DNA from: Kuschelorhynchus macadamiae
Lineage: Eukaryota > Arthropoda > Insecta > Coleoptera > Curculionidae
Direction: 5' to 3'
DNA: 64,000 nt
Assembly: GCA_030620095.1 (NCBI GenBank)
Contig: JAUTXW010004695.1
Span: 310,001-374,000 of the forward strand
Position 1 is the first letter of the stretch. Each line of letters begins with the position of its first letter. Below the pieces are notes generated by a model, which saw nothing but the letters and a program-made list of their open reading frames with translations, was not told the origin of the DNA and searched no databases. Position numbers and translations under genes: made by a program. Of this stretch, positions 36,950 through 49,189 are shown one piece after another.

Positions 36950-37990
36950 TCGTGATTTTTGTTTGATTATTCTAAATAAATCTGAATGTGGGCTAGCTTC
37001 TAAGGGAAGGCCCACTGAACTTGCTTCCTTTGCTGCTTTATCCGCCAGTTCGGTTCCAAAAAGACCTGAATGACCTTTTGCCCAAACCACTGTTTAATAC
37101 TAATTTTTCTAGAGGAAAGTTTAGAGATGCTTGCAGTTAAGGTTATTTTTAAGTGACAGCATGACAAATAGACTAAGAATCAGATATTATGACCGCATTG
37201 GATATTGTATTATCTAAACTGATAAATTCTGGAGCTTTTACATAGGCACAGGTCCCATATGCGAATCCTGGGGAAGACCCGAATATAAAAACCACACGCT
37301 AACGGGGTTGAAACAGCTAGGACCCAATTCACTCCAGATAATTTTCCTCTATACCAACATCAGACAGTTTATTCATCAGCAAATGCTATCAAAAGCTTTG
37401 GATAAGTCCGTATAGATGTAATCAACTTAATTTCGAGCCTCAACATTGGCAACAAGAAAGTTCTGATACACAGTGGGATTTGAAGCAGTTCAGCGGCCTT
37501 TGCTTGGCATTAAGGACTATAGAAGAGAGTAAGATATTAACATTTGATTTATCTTCAGATGTAAAAACAAGAAGAAAGTTAGAATAGGAAAACATCCATC
37601 ATCCATAGACCTTTGAAAAATAATTTCAGTGATGAGCAGTAGCTTTTCAACCACACAGGTGGTATTCCGTCGAGTCCAGCTTTCTCTGAGATGTCCGAAT
37701 GCAACAATTTTTCACTTATTTCAACAAGGTTGTAATTATCCATATTTATAATGGTGTAATTGACATAACAGGATTGAGAATGAGTGGCAAAAATATTTGC
37801 GATGCCATTACTGTCACACGCTAGGTAGGCTGGAAAAACACTTCAAGTGTTTGACATAAGACCAGAAATATTTTCAGGAATACTGGAATCTGTGTTACTA
37901 ACGAACATTAAATAATACATGTCACTCCTCAACTGCTGCTGGAGATGGCGTTAAAGTCATACTTCGTACTTTTGCAAAGTTTGTTTTTTG
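36950..37990 (-). pseudogene. Jockey/I-group LINE relic with RNase H
   Basis: Minus-strand pieces in order from 37.9 kb: pre-RT linker (copy of 35.2-35.3 kb), KAGLDGIPPVWLKSYCSSLK (RT motif 1 region, about 37640-37690), YIYTDLSKAFDSI (motif A, about 37390-37430), a GLPQDSHMGP-like motif B, then PEFISLDNTISNAVIISDS and VVWAKGHSGLFGTELADKAA (RNase H, about 36990-37080). The catalytic YxDD segment is deleted between motif B and RNase H. Heavily mutated. Confidence 0.65.
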
Positions 37991-38015
37991 TGCTATAAGC
38001 TTACGTATTGATAGT

Positions 38016-38427
38016 TATCGATACCTATCGGCATATTGATAAGTAAAATAAATCGATAGGTGATGTGCTATCGCCTTTCAACAGGTAAAATCTAATATCG
38101 CCCATCACTACTCCTGATTAAAGACGGGAGATAATACATCACCTATCGATATATTTTATTTATCGATATGTCGATAGTTATGAGCCTGTTGATAGCTTGC
38201 ATTGCTACTTATCGTTATATTTGCGACAAAATTAATGAAGAGCAAAAAAAGATCCTCAGTTTCATATGGCGCATAATTTTCTTGCTGATATGTAATCCGT
38301 TTATCCATATATATCCATGTTCTCGTCTACCTATCGAAAATATAAGTTACCTATCGATATTACGGGATGCCTGTCGGCATTATTGCACACCTGTCGGCCC
38401 TTATCGATAAAGATCAATATATCGATA
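38016..38427. promoter_or_regulatory. Cluster of six TATCGATA octamers
   Basis: Exact TATCGATA begins at 38016, 38144, 38161, 38352, 38402 and 38420, with more near-matches (ATCGATAGG, TGTCGATAG). TATCGATA is the DREF-binding element in insects. Two more lie at 42847 and 42865. A role as a regulatory site or simply as a palindromic repeat element cannot be told apart from sequence alone. Confidence 0.4.
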
Positions 38428-39865
38428 TTTTTTTATTTCCACTGAGAAAAAATATATTAAATCTAGCTGAAATTTTATTAGTTCTAAAAAAAAGTTTATT
38501 TAGTTATGTGACAGCTAAACTATTTACTTGGTTTAAAGAAAATACGTTCTCTAGAATCAGTTTATTTAGAAATAATAAACTGTTTTTTTACAATACTGTT
38601 TATTAGATCTAGGTGAATTGTTTATCTAGAACTATAAAACTATTTTACTAGAATAAATAAACAGTTTATTTGGTCTGAATATATAGTATATTTGATAGAA
38701 AAATGTTTTTTAGATTTTAGGTCACTCCGTTTATTTGGATCAAGTAAACTGGGGATCTGAAATATATAAAATTGTTTATTTAAACTAGATCAATCTCCTA
38801 TTTGGGGATCTTTCACCATTTTTTTAGTCAAAGTTCAGGAACAGTAGTTTAATAACTCCCTTTTTATTTGTAAAGCTAGAATGACTTGAACTGACCAGGT
38901 TCTAGATAATCAAATACATTGTATCAGTAACTGAATATAAAGAGTAAAGAAAAAATTGTGGTCAAATGTATTTTTAGTGGAACACCCTGTATATTTATTG
39001 TTTAAATAAAAATAATATTTATCTTCAAAAAATACACTTTGTTTAAACACTAAATTGAATGCACAACCACAAAAACCATATTATGAAAAACAATATCTTT
39101 ACAGTATTTATCCCTCAATTTACCCCCTTTTTTCCCCACCATCTACCTTCGCCGCTATACATTTCACTTATTGACAATATAAATATTTTGTGCCAAGATG
39201 TTTAATATTTTTAACATTTATTATAATACATTATATTATTATTTATATTACCGAAATCACCTGATAAAAACAGATTCTCCCTAGTTGGGATAATGTACCT
39301 CAGGATGGTATTTATTTACTTTTTTGATTACAAATTTTTAGGCAGTAAATTAAAGCATTTCAAATTCATTAAAGAAAATCTATAGTAAATGAAAAATTGA
39401 AAAGTAACGCTATTGCGCTATTTTCATTTTTTGTATATGCTTGCTATATGAGAACTCCGACACTACCCTAAATATTCCTTAAAAATTTCATCCAAAATGC
39501 AAATCATCCTGGAGTAATTAATGACAACATAAAATAGTGCATCTTACAGCTTACTCAATTAAAATTTAGTACCTATGCTTTACCAAATAGTATATTTATG
39601 TTGTTTATTAACCCCTCAAAAAAGGTGGTGTGATAAATTTTAGAGGAATATTAGAGACTTTTCACAAATATGCAAATTTGTGCCTGTACTCCGTTTATCA
39701 TCAGTGTCTTCGACTTTATAGATAAGTTGAAGTTATAAAAAATTAATTTAAGCCCAACAGAAATGTGCAATACAAAAACAATACCTCATTTGCAAATATA
39801 AGAACACTATTAGACGGTGATTTTAACCTTCAACTACAGCACTGGTATGTAATAACCTTACTTAC
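38428..39865. other. AT-rich; dispersed GTTTATTTAG/TCTAGAA words, no gene recognised
   Basis: Between 38440 and 38790 the words GTTTATTTAG, TTTATCTAGA and AGATCTAG recur in both orientations, and similar words occur at 42630-42790. The remainder to 39865 shows no coding motif. Confidence 0.4.
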
Positions 39866-39930
39866 CTTCGAAAACAAACTTCTGGGTTTAAATCGTTTCT
39901 TTTTCTGCAAATAGAGCAAGTTCGCACCAT
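39866..39930 (-). other. Candidate THAP-like first coding exon
   Basis: On the minus strand an ATG at 39930 encodes MVRTCSICRKRNDLNPEVCF then R. The frame runs straight into a consensus splice donor CGAAG|GTAAGTAAG at 39866/39865. Met-x-x-x-Cys-x-x-Cys followed by a short loop and [VI]-x-F-x-R resembles the start of THAP zinc fingers, where an intron may follow. The region just upstream (40030-40130) is GC- and CpG-rich for this window, as expected near an insect promoter. No second exon was found on the left, so this stays tentative. Confidence 0.3.
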
Positions 39931-40801
39931 TTTCTTAAAGTTTTTTAAACAGATTCTTGAAATTAGTCACACAAAACACTTAGATTTCTGAAAAACACTT
40001 ATTTCACCAACTACAGCAATTACAACGCCGTGTATCAAATAGGTCGAAATCATGAACGACTACGACCGTCTTCGGCGCCTTCCGAATGATCCCGAAAGAA
40101 ATCTGTAGTATACTCGAAAAAGGTAGAATTCCGACGTTACCGATTATTCTGGGCTTTATTTCTTGAAATAAGGAAAAATAATTACAGAAGATTTAAATTA
40201 CATTTAAAACTGATTCGGTTTGAGTTATTTATAATAAGCTATTTAATTATCAGTTTTAAAATATTCTATATGGAAATTTATACTGGGTATTTCTGGAATT
40301 CCTTGTTTATTTAGGTAATAGTATAAAGGATGATATCCGTTATAATCTGGCCACAGTAACGGTTTGGCAAACCAGGGTTAATGTTGGAGTCCTCCAAAAT
40401 GTAAACAACTGGGTCTATGTTATTTCCATGTCGTTGGTGAGAAATATACATAAAAATATGAGGTCAGGTTTATTTGTCTTGTCAAATGGTACTTCACCTC
40501 AAACTTCAATCAGACCAGTTGAATCTGCCTCAATTTCGATGATACATATACCGTCGTCACTACACACAATATGCCAAAGTATATAACTATCAAAACATGC
40601 CTACAATAGGGTCACCTTACCTTTAAAGTGGTCCATATAGCCCCTAATCCACAAAATTTTAGAATGGTTTGGTAAGCTATTAATATGTTGTGTTGTTGAG
40701 TCACATGTAAAAAAAATACTAAACACACTGGAGTAGGAAATGCGTCGAAAACCTGGGTTATTTGAAACAGTTAAACAGGAGTACTAGAATACATATACTT
40801 G
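39931..40801. other. CpG-richer patch (40030-40130) and otherwise featureless
   Basis: GAACGACTACGACCGTCTTC and nearby CpG-containing words stand out from the AT-rich surroundings. No open frame of interest. Confidence 0.35.
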
Positions 40802-40803
40802 TA

Positions 40804-42626
40804 CAGGGTGAGTCAACGATTAGAAAAAGTAAATTTACGTCAAACAAGTTAAGTCTGGAAACAAAAAATATATATGTAAGGCGTGCTCATTTTAAAACTA
40901 TTTCAAATTATACTGGGTGCGTCAAAAAAGTAGGGCAACTAAAAGTTGTATTTTTTTAAATGGGACACCCTATATTTGACTTGATTTTTAAATTCTACAT
41001 AAAATTCTAACACTTTTTTTGTATAACATGTTATATAGCTAAAATTGATACTTTCTTAAATATTTAGCTTTAAACAAAAAAAAAATAAATTTGATGCACA
41101 TCTATGATTAGCAATATAAGGCCTAGTTGTACCACTAAAAATAATATAATGTATAATATAAAAATAACGAATAGATTGGTCATAGCGGTTTTATCGAATG
41201 GCCACCCAGATCTTGCGATATAACTCCATTAGATTTTTACTTGTGGGGTTATATTAAAGATCGTGTTTACACCTAACCACCTACAGCAAGGTAGAACATG
41301 CAGGAACGAATCAGGGATGCATGCGCCACTATATCACCAGACATGCTAGTTAAAACTAGGCAAAATATTATTAAAAGGTTCAACATGTGTATTCGTGAAG
41401 GCGGGCGCTTATTTGAGCATCTTTTAAAATATAACTGAAAACGTTTAATTAACTTTTAAAAGTGTTTTTTTCTGTATAAATTTAAAAATTAGTACCTATT
41501 AATAAAAGTTTTCGACTATCTAAATTGAAATGTATTCCTTCGTTGAAGTGTATTTACTTATTTGCAAACTAGACGAGTAGACCCCTTTTTCAACACAATT
41601 TTTAAATATTTGTAATATTATACCAGTTCACGGATCCTTTGCTTTGAATTGTAAGATTCCAAAAACATAATATTGTCTAAACAGTTCGGGAATGGCCCTA
41701 CACGCCTTTTCATTGGGTTACAAAACTTAACACGGATTTTAAAATTTTCAGCGTGTGTAACTCTTGGTTTAATGTAATATGAAATGGATGATATTTATAT
41801 TTTCTTGTATTCTTGCTTGTAGATTCTGATGTTAAAATCTTAAGGTTAAAAGATAATTTTTTTTGTAGCAATTTTATTAACAAATTATTATATTGTCTAA
41901 ATTTTCATTGGATTAATTTTAGTTAGTAAACTATTGTATTCATATTAAATACTTTTGTTTTACTGACAACTACTATGGCTACTTTGATCGAGTTGGTAAT
42001 TTTCTAAATTACGCAAAAAAAGGGAATTTTAAAATATTTCGAAAACCATTGAAGATAGATATATAACATATGTAATAAAAGTTGTAGATTTTTTTATGCT
42101 CAAAAAGTATAAATAAAAATATACAGGGGGTTCCATTAAAAAAAAACTGAAATAAATTGGTTTAAATATGTTAAAGTTGGCTATTTAAATTTGGACATTC
42201 TGTATGTAATATCTTCAATATTACGAAAGCAGTCCTTTATTCCATGCCTATTTTGTGCAGAAGTAAAATATTTTATTTTTAGTGGCACAACTAGGCGTTA
42301 TATTGCTAATCATAGACGTGCATCAAATTTATATTTGTTTTCGTTTAAAACCAAATATTTAAGAAAGTATCAATTTTAGCCATATAACATTTCATAAAAA
42401 AAAGTGTTAGAATTTTACGTACAATTTAAAAATAAAGTCAAATATAGGGTGTCCCGTTTAAAAAAATACAACTTTTAGTAGCCCTAATTTTTTGACGCAC
42501 CCCGTATATTTCAAAATATTTTTAGAATGAGCGCGATTTACATATGTATCCCATAACATAAACAGTTTGTTTCCAGATTTTACCTGTTCGACGTAAATTT
42601 ACTTTTTTCAATCGTTGACTCACCTG
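40804..42626 (+). mobile_element. DD41D element, deletion derivative with about 340-bp TIRs
   Basis: TA (40802-03) + CAGGGTGAGTCAACGATT is mirrored by AATCGTTGACTCACCTG ending at 42626. Inverted homology continues to about 41145 and from about 42270. Within each TIR lies a second GGGTGTCCC-type word (AAATGGGACACCCTATATTT at 40959), a feature shared by its relatives. Only the tail of the transposase gene is left (41165-41440). A TACAGGGGGTTCC word at 42122 may be a further small insertion. Confidence 0.75.
41165..41440 (+). pseudogene. DD41D transposase C-terminal remnant
   Basis: In frames broken by indels: NRWIGHSGFIEWPPRS-like, TPLDFYLWGYIKDRVYT (third catalytic acid), QERIRDACATISPDMLVKTR, FNMCIREGGRLFEHLLK. 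These match the tails of the 44 and 60 kb transposases. Everything upstream, including both other catalytic acids, is deleted. Confidence 0.7.
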
Positions 42627-43519
42627 GTACATTAGTTTTATCAAACTAAATAAACATAGTTCACTAGATCTAAATAAATTGATTTCAGAAAAATTGTTTT
42701 AATTGTTCTAGAACGCACTTCACTCTACATTTATCAAAAAAAACATCTAAAATAAATACATTTTTTCAGCAACACCAGTTTATTTGCGGTTTTTTTTTAG
42801 TGTACCTTTTTATGTTTATTTGTTGTTATTCAATATGTCGCTGACCTATCGATAACTATCAATATATCGATAAAATGCCCATTCCTCCTACTCATTAATT
42901 TCTTTGTTTCAGGTCACAAGATTCTGCAACATTGCAACAGGCATCTGTTACGCCACTGTCACCGCCACTCCATCCATTGCACTGTGCTAAATTATGAAGT
43001 AACCGAAACAATAGCATTGTTTACAGATACTTCGGGGACCAATATATATCAAAATACGAATTATCAAGTAGCGTACTTCGATTTTTAAAGTAGAAGAAGC
43101 GCCAGCGTAGATAGCGTCAAAAACAAACATTTTTATGAAACATTGGCGTGTCAAGGTGTAGTTACGCAGAAACTTCGAAATTCAGGGGGGATATGTAACT
43201 GATCGTCCCCAAGGCAGCCATTTCGTCTAGCCAGAAAAGGGGGAACTAAAGCGAAACAAGGTAAATAAGATGTGCTTGTTTTTTTGTTAATACCTTCGTA
43301 CATGGTATGGCTCTTATTATTCATTTTTGTGCCTTGTTGGGTTTAAATTAGTTTCCCGTTTTCCAGACGCTTGTTCATTTTAAATTCAGATAAATGGAAA
43401 TTCATGGGAAAGGGGAAACAATGTAGTTTGCTCCTAAACTTTTAAGTAAAAAGGGAGCAATTTTATAATTTTAATGCAAAAGTCCAATTGGAACGTTCTC
43501 TTTTACATTTGAATGCATG
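42627..43519. other. No recognised gene; TATCGATA pair and dispersed repeat
   Basis: TATCGATA at 42847 and 42865. 42925-43025 repeats 35940-36050. A GC-richer piece at 43090-43250 has no motif. Confidence 0.4.
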
Positions 43520-43521
43520 TA

Positions 43522-45875
43522 CAGGGTGTCCGAATTTGGTTGCAAAAGCAGTGTATCTCGCTTATTTTTAAAGATAGAACCTTGCGGTTTTTACGAACCT
43601 GAGCTAATTTTTTGTGAAACTCACGAAGCCGTAAACAAAATATTCATAGCCTTCTTCGTTTATGAGATACAGGGCGAAATAGAAGAATTTTGCATTTTGG
43701 GACCCCCCTCGTATCTCGGTTATCCTTTAACTTAACGCAAAGGGAAAATGCTTATGCAGTTTTTTACGCTGGATCCAGTGGCGTAGTCATATTTTTCATT
43801 TGAGTTGTTATTTTTTAGATATGACCCAAAGTTGTGTATATTTGTCCAGAAATCGATTTGTCCTTTTAAAAGCTTCTCAAAAATATATAATAGTATGGGA
43901 CTATTTCAATAAACAACAACAAAAATCCTAATTTTTATAATTATCATCCCAAATTTTGCAGTAGGCCATGCAAACCGATGCCGTTTTCTTTTGTTTTCTT
44001 GGAAGCAAATGACATTTCCGCGTATATAAAATATAACGCTAGTTTTTTGTATTTATTTATTGTGTAAAAATATATTTGTATTATTATGGAAGAAAACCGA
44101 ACTTTCGAACATTATGAAAAGTACGATATGTTAGCTTGTTTTATATTAAGTAATGAAAATGTTGAAGCGGCTTCTGAGATGTTTTTTAACAGGCAACTAG
44201 TTAGTTTTTAGGTACGTTGAAATACTATTGCTTAATTTTTATTTAGATATCCAGAAAGGAGGCAACCTAATATATCCACTTTTTATCGGATAAAAAAGAA
44301 TTTACTTAATCACGGATCATTTATCAAACCTCGTACGAAAACATTAATAAAGAAAATCGGGAGGCTGAGGAAATTACGGTTTTGGCTAATGCAGAAGCTT
44401 ACCCTACAAACTCTTGTAGGGCCAGTGAAAAGAGCATAAGGATTCCAATAATTAGAGTTCAAGAAATTCTAAAAAAGCACAAATACCACCCATACAAATT
44501 TAGGCTCGTGCAGCACTTACAGCCAGGGGATGCAGAGCGTCGGGTAGTCTTCTGCAATTGGTTTCGAGAAAGATGCGATATGGTTAGAGATTTTGAAAGG
44601 AAGGTTATATGGTCAGACGAAGCACATTTCAGTAATTCTGGTATACTCAATAGGCACAATAGTAGATTCTGGTCCCAGGAAAATCAACACCAAATATTTC
44701 CTAGAAGACAGCAGGGCAGGTTTGGTCTAAATGTGTCCTGCTTCATATTAGGAACACATATAAAATTTTATATATTTGAGGGAAATCTAACAGCCAATCG
44801 CTACATAGAAATTTTAGAGGCAGCTATACCTGAATTACTTGACGATGTTCCTCTAGCGCAAATTAACGAAATTTATTTTCAACAGGACGGTGCTCCTGCA
44901 CACAATTCTGGAATGACGAGATTATTTCTGGACAATAATTTTACCAATCAATGAATCGGAATAAATGGACCTATAAGATGACCCCTAGGTCCCCGAATTT
45001 GTCGATTTTAGATTTCTTTCTATGGAGATATCTGGAAAATAGAATTTACAAAGACCACTATGATAATGTCCAAGATTTAGGAAATAAAATAAGAGAAAAT
45101 TTTCGCTATTTACAAAATCATCCCGTTATTTTGCTTAATTCCCTAAAATTAATACGAAAATTGTGCGAAGCATGCATAGAACAAAATGGAAATCAGTTTG
45201 AACAATTCTTTTGATTTCCTTGGTTACTGTAGTTCTTATACGCCAGTTGATTTTGTGTTACATAAATCTAGGTAGGTGGTACTTTTTTGGTGCGAAATTA
45301 TCAATACATATTTTGATAAATAGATTTAATTACATATTTATTTTGATTTATTGTTAGGATGTAGATATTGTTAACGACTCTGAATAAAAGGCAGCATTGT
45401 TTGCTATAGGCATAGCCTACTGCAAAATTTGGGATGATAATTATAAAAATTAGGATTTTTGTTGTTGTTTATTAAAATAGACCCACTCTATTATATATTT
45501 TTGAGAAGCTTTTAAAAGGATAAATCAATTTCTGGACAAATATACAGGGTGTCCCATTTAAAAAACACAACTTTGGGTCATATCTAAAAAATAACAACTC
45601 AAATGAAAAATATGACTACGCCACTGGATCCAGCGTAAAAAACTACATAAGCAGCAATTTTCCCCTTTGCGTTAAGTTAAAGGATAACCGAGATACGAGG
45701 GGGGTCCCAAAATGCAAAATTTTCTATTTCGCCCTGTATCTCATAAACGAAGAAGGCTATGAAAATTTTGTTTACGGCTTCACAAAAAATGAGCTCAGGT
45801 TCGTGAAAACCGCAAGGTTCTATCTTTAAAAATATGCGAGATACCCTGCTTTTGCAACCAAATCCGGACACCCTG
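43522..45875 (+). mobile_element. DD41D element family B with about 450-bp TIRs
   Basis: TA (43520-21) + CAGGGTGTCCGAATTTGGTT is mirrored by AACCAAATCCGGACACCCTG ending at 45875, then TA. Inverted homology runs in to about 43975 and from about 45405 (GCATAGCCTACTGCAAAATT). Length is 2354 bp. An internal TACAGGGTGTCCCATTT word at 45544 sits within the right TIR. The transposase gene occupies 44086-45214. Confidence 0.9.
44086..45214 (+). pseudogene. DD41D transposase (family B), intron-bearing, broken
   Basis: Exon 1 (44086-44192, 107 bases) encodes MEENRTFEHYEKYDMLACFI...FFNR. A 54-bp intron (44193-44246; GC-AG or a decayed GT-AG) precedes YPERRQPNISTFYRIKKNL. One base is missing or extra near 44340, after which AEAYPTNSCRASEKS and RVQEILKKHKYHPYK follow. 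The catalytic blocks are IWSDEAHFSNSGILNRHN (first Asp), YFQQDGAPAHN (second Asp) and SPNLSILDFFLW (third Asp; 41 residues apart). Two Trp codons have become TGA (WIG and RWP positions, 44952-44985) and a frameshift follows. The ending NGNQFEQFF is typical. Confidence 0.85.
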
Positions 45876-45877
45876 TA

Positions 45878-46666
45878 CAGGGTGTCCCATTTTTGGTACT
45901 TTTGCGGGGTGTCTCAGTTATTTTTATAGATATAAAGTTGCTGTTTTTGCGACAGTGTGCTACTTTTTCATAAAACTAAAAACGCCTGTAACAAAATTTT
46001 CATAGTCCTTTTAGTTTTAAGATACAGGGCTAAATTGAAAATGTTGCATTTTCAGGCATCCGTCGTATCTCAAGTATCAGATAACTAATCGAAAATGTGA
46101 AAACTGTTTCTTATATAACCTTTCCCATAAAACTGAATTCCACCTTTATTAGTATACATGGTCAGGTCAAAAATTTTTGATGATGCCATTTAAATTAAAA
46201 TTTCAAATTTTGGGATTAAGGTAAGGTCAAGGGGTACTTCTTTTCTGAAATATTTTCAACTTCCTGTCACTTCCGGTTTAACCGGAAGTTGGTATCAACC
46301 TGCTTATTTTAAATGGAACACCCTGTATTTTATGATATTTTTGAATTCTACGGAGAATTTTAATGCTATTTTATGTAGCATGTCCTATACCTAGGTTCAA
46401 GCGTTCTTAAGATATTTGACCTTGAACCGAAAATGAGCCTTCGGGGTACCAAATTTTAAAATCTCATATTTTTGTAAGTTTTGAAGATATAATCTTCATA
46501 TTTTGCAGACGATCGGTAAATAATAAACTAAATAAACTAAAAGCAGAATATTTCTTATGTTTAGTATCAGAAATATAACCAGAACTGACAAAATGTCAAT
46601 GAATGTCAATTAAATTGACATTTTGTTGGAGATACCCCGCAAAAGTACCCAAAATGAGACACTCTG
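45878..46666. mobile_element. Non-autonomous relative (789 bp) abutting the family B element
   Basis: CAGGGTGTCCCATTTTTGGT at 45878 is mirrored by a diverged CCAAAATGAGACACTCTG ending at 46666. TACTTTTGCGGGGT continues the match on both sides. It shares the TA at 45876-77 with its neighbour, so one element inserted exactly at the other's target duplication. An internal AATGGAACACCCTGTATTTT word (46311) is present, as in the larger relatives. No coding sequence. Confidence 0.65.
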
Positions 46667-47229
46667 CACAGCCTGGTCATTTCTACACTTCTTAAGATAT
46701 CAACATGACTAAACGATTTTTATGATTATGTGTTTTATTTTTGAATATAAATACAGCTTGCTTTTTTAAAATAAGACTCCCTGTAAATTTTATTTTTAGC
46801 CGTTTAAGTTTCTTTTCCCTGATTCTAAATATACTTTTTTCTTTGAAAATAGACGATGGAGGAAAACTTCGTCATGACAAGCGTATAAAATCAATCTCCG
46901 CTAACTCCAGCGTCCAAATTAGTATAGGAAATGAAAACATAATTTACGTAAATACTTTCTAAAATTTTACTGCCGTTACTTTTCGATAAATCCATTACAG
47001 CAAAAGATCGCGGTTTAGCTAAAAAAATTCCAGATAAGTCACCTTTTTTTCGCTAATTTGACCAATATTTTAATGGAGTTAGTGAACAGCGATTGCAAAA
47101 GATTGGATATTGTATTTTAATATGCATTTTTTGAAGTTGTGAAGATATTTATTTGTATAAATATGCGCATTGTGCTTAGACGAACCAATCTAGAAAAGTT
47201 GTGTTTATTGCCTATCCCGGAGGAGTTGG
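46667..47229. other. No recognised gene
   Basis: AT-rich, no motif on either strand. Confidence 0.5.
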
Positions 47230-49140
47230 CTGGTTTCTATTAGTCCTCTGTGTGGGCCTGTAAGAATTTTCTCACTATGTGGCAAGTACTGAGCAGGACT
47301 GCCTTCTGGATGTCGATGAAGGCGTTAGAATGCAATCCTATAATTTTCAGGTTTTCTTCTAGCGTTTTTGGAACTAGTCCAGTTGATGATACCATGATCG
47401 GTATCATATTTGGCCTTTTTCTTTTGATATTTATCCAACACGTTGTTATTGTTGGTTACAGCAATATCTACCAAATAAGCTGCCTTTGTTTCCTTATTTA
47501 ACAGTACCACATCAAGCCAACGAACCCATCTGTTGGTAATTGCCTGGTCGTAGTACAGTTTGAAGGCATTATTTTCAAGCACTGAACTTGGTTGGTATTT
47601 ATAATAGAGCACACAGGTGTTCAGGAGCCCGTATTTATTCGCAAGCTTCTGATGTATGATGTTACCCACCTGGTTATGTCGCTGAAGGTAGTCCGTGTTT
47701 GCTAGGTAAGTGCAGCCAGTATGATGTCTCTTGCTACATTTTCGACACTTATCGGATTCAATGGACCGGTCTTTGATGACGAATTTCGTGCAATTTCGTG
47801 TGGTAACAACTTGATCCTGTATTGCCATTACAAATCCTTCCGTCTTTGGGAATAGTTGTCCATTTTTCAGCGATCTGTTGGATGCTTCTTTATCTATTTG
47901 CGGCTGATTCAGGACATTGTGATGTCGACCGTGCAGTGCCATCTTGTTTATCGTGGTCTGAAAGTGACTTTAGGATGATGTTGTCACTTACGAGATTGAG
48001 TGGAGAGTACGAGTTGTCACTTAACGTCACTATGCGGTAGACGCTTGATGTTTGTGCCTTGTTGGTGAAGAAATCTCTAAGTTTTGCAGCTGCCGAGAGT
48101 GCGAATTGTTCAAGTCAATAAGGGATCTTCCAACTTCTCTTCGTGTTAAGGTCATTCGAAGAGTTGATGACCTTGGGTGGTGTGACTAGGTCATCATTAG
48201 GCGAGTAGTTCGTTATAGCCTCTCTAGCTCTGTGTTAGTCTATTTTAAGACTCCGAAACTGTAGGTCAGCACGGAGACCACATAGATGTTAATTGCTGTA
48301 ATGAGATTTCCGGCTTTCAGTTTTGTCTTTAGAAGAGCTCGCACTCTTTGAACGTACTGATCTTTCAGCATGGTCTGTCCTTCCTTATCCTGGAGCAGTT
48401 TAGCTTGTTGAAATCCTAGGTATTTGTAAGTATCTCCTTGTTTCATCGCTAGAACTATTTCTCCATTGGATAGGGAGACATCACCATTAATTACTTTACC
48501 TTTTTCGATGTTTAAGATTCTACATTTTTCCATTCCATATGATGTCCATTCCATATAATGTCCATTCCATGTATGTCACGTCAATAAGCTTGTTTATTTG
48601 GTTATCGTTTCCACCATAGAGCTTAATATCATCCATATACAGAAGGTGGGATATGGTTCGGGAATTGTTTCTGTTGGCTTTGATGTTGAAACCATCTTCT
48701 GTATTGTTGAGCAACGTAGAGAGGGGGTTCATCGCTAAGCAGAACCAGAGTGGACTTAGCGAGTGTTATCGGTAAATTCCCCTACTGTTTTGTATCTCAT
48801 CGCTGATAAGAGATTGATCGCCATCATAGATCCTCAAGTTCGTTCTACTAGTGCTTGATAGTTGCCAGGAAATTGATGATCATAGAGTAAATTTTGTATA
48901 TTCCTAGTACGTCTCAGAGCCAGGAATGTGGTACACTATCAAACGCTTTTTTATACTCTATAAAAGCAGTGTATATGTTGCGTTGTTTTTTCTGTGCCTG
49001 CTTAAGTACCACAGAGTTGATGATAAGTTGTTCTTTGCATCCTTGATGGTCTCGAATGCATTCCTTCTATTCCTCGGCTAATAGGTTACGACCGTCAATA
49101 TGGTGATAAATATGCTTTGGAAATCGATTCCTATATATAA
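47230..49140 (-). pseudogene. R2/R4-type LINE relic: RT + restriction-like endonuclease
   Basis: From 49130 leftwards the minus strand reads motif A as FIEYKKAFDSVPHSWL (Asp to Glu at the catalytic site), then NPLSTLLNN and the catalytic HLLYMDDIKLYGG (48520-48732). The thumb region with GDTYKYLGFQQAKLL and VLTYSFGVLK lies at 48240-48554. The C-terminal domain (47325-47942) has CRKC...HHTGC, LQRHNQVGNIIHQKL, YKYQPSSVLENNAFKLYYDQ and AYLVDIAV, which is the CCHC + endonuclease layout of R2/R4-group elements. The PD of the nuclease appears as LD here. Several stops and shifts interrupt it. It is of the same family as the 1-1157 fragment, in opposite orientation. Confidence 0.8.
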
Positions 49141-49189
49141 AAATAAAATTTTTTGGAGACTGTATCCCGGACATTTTTTGTCTAATCAA

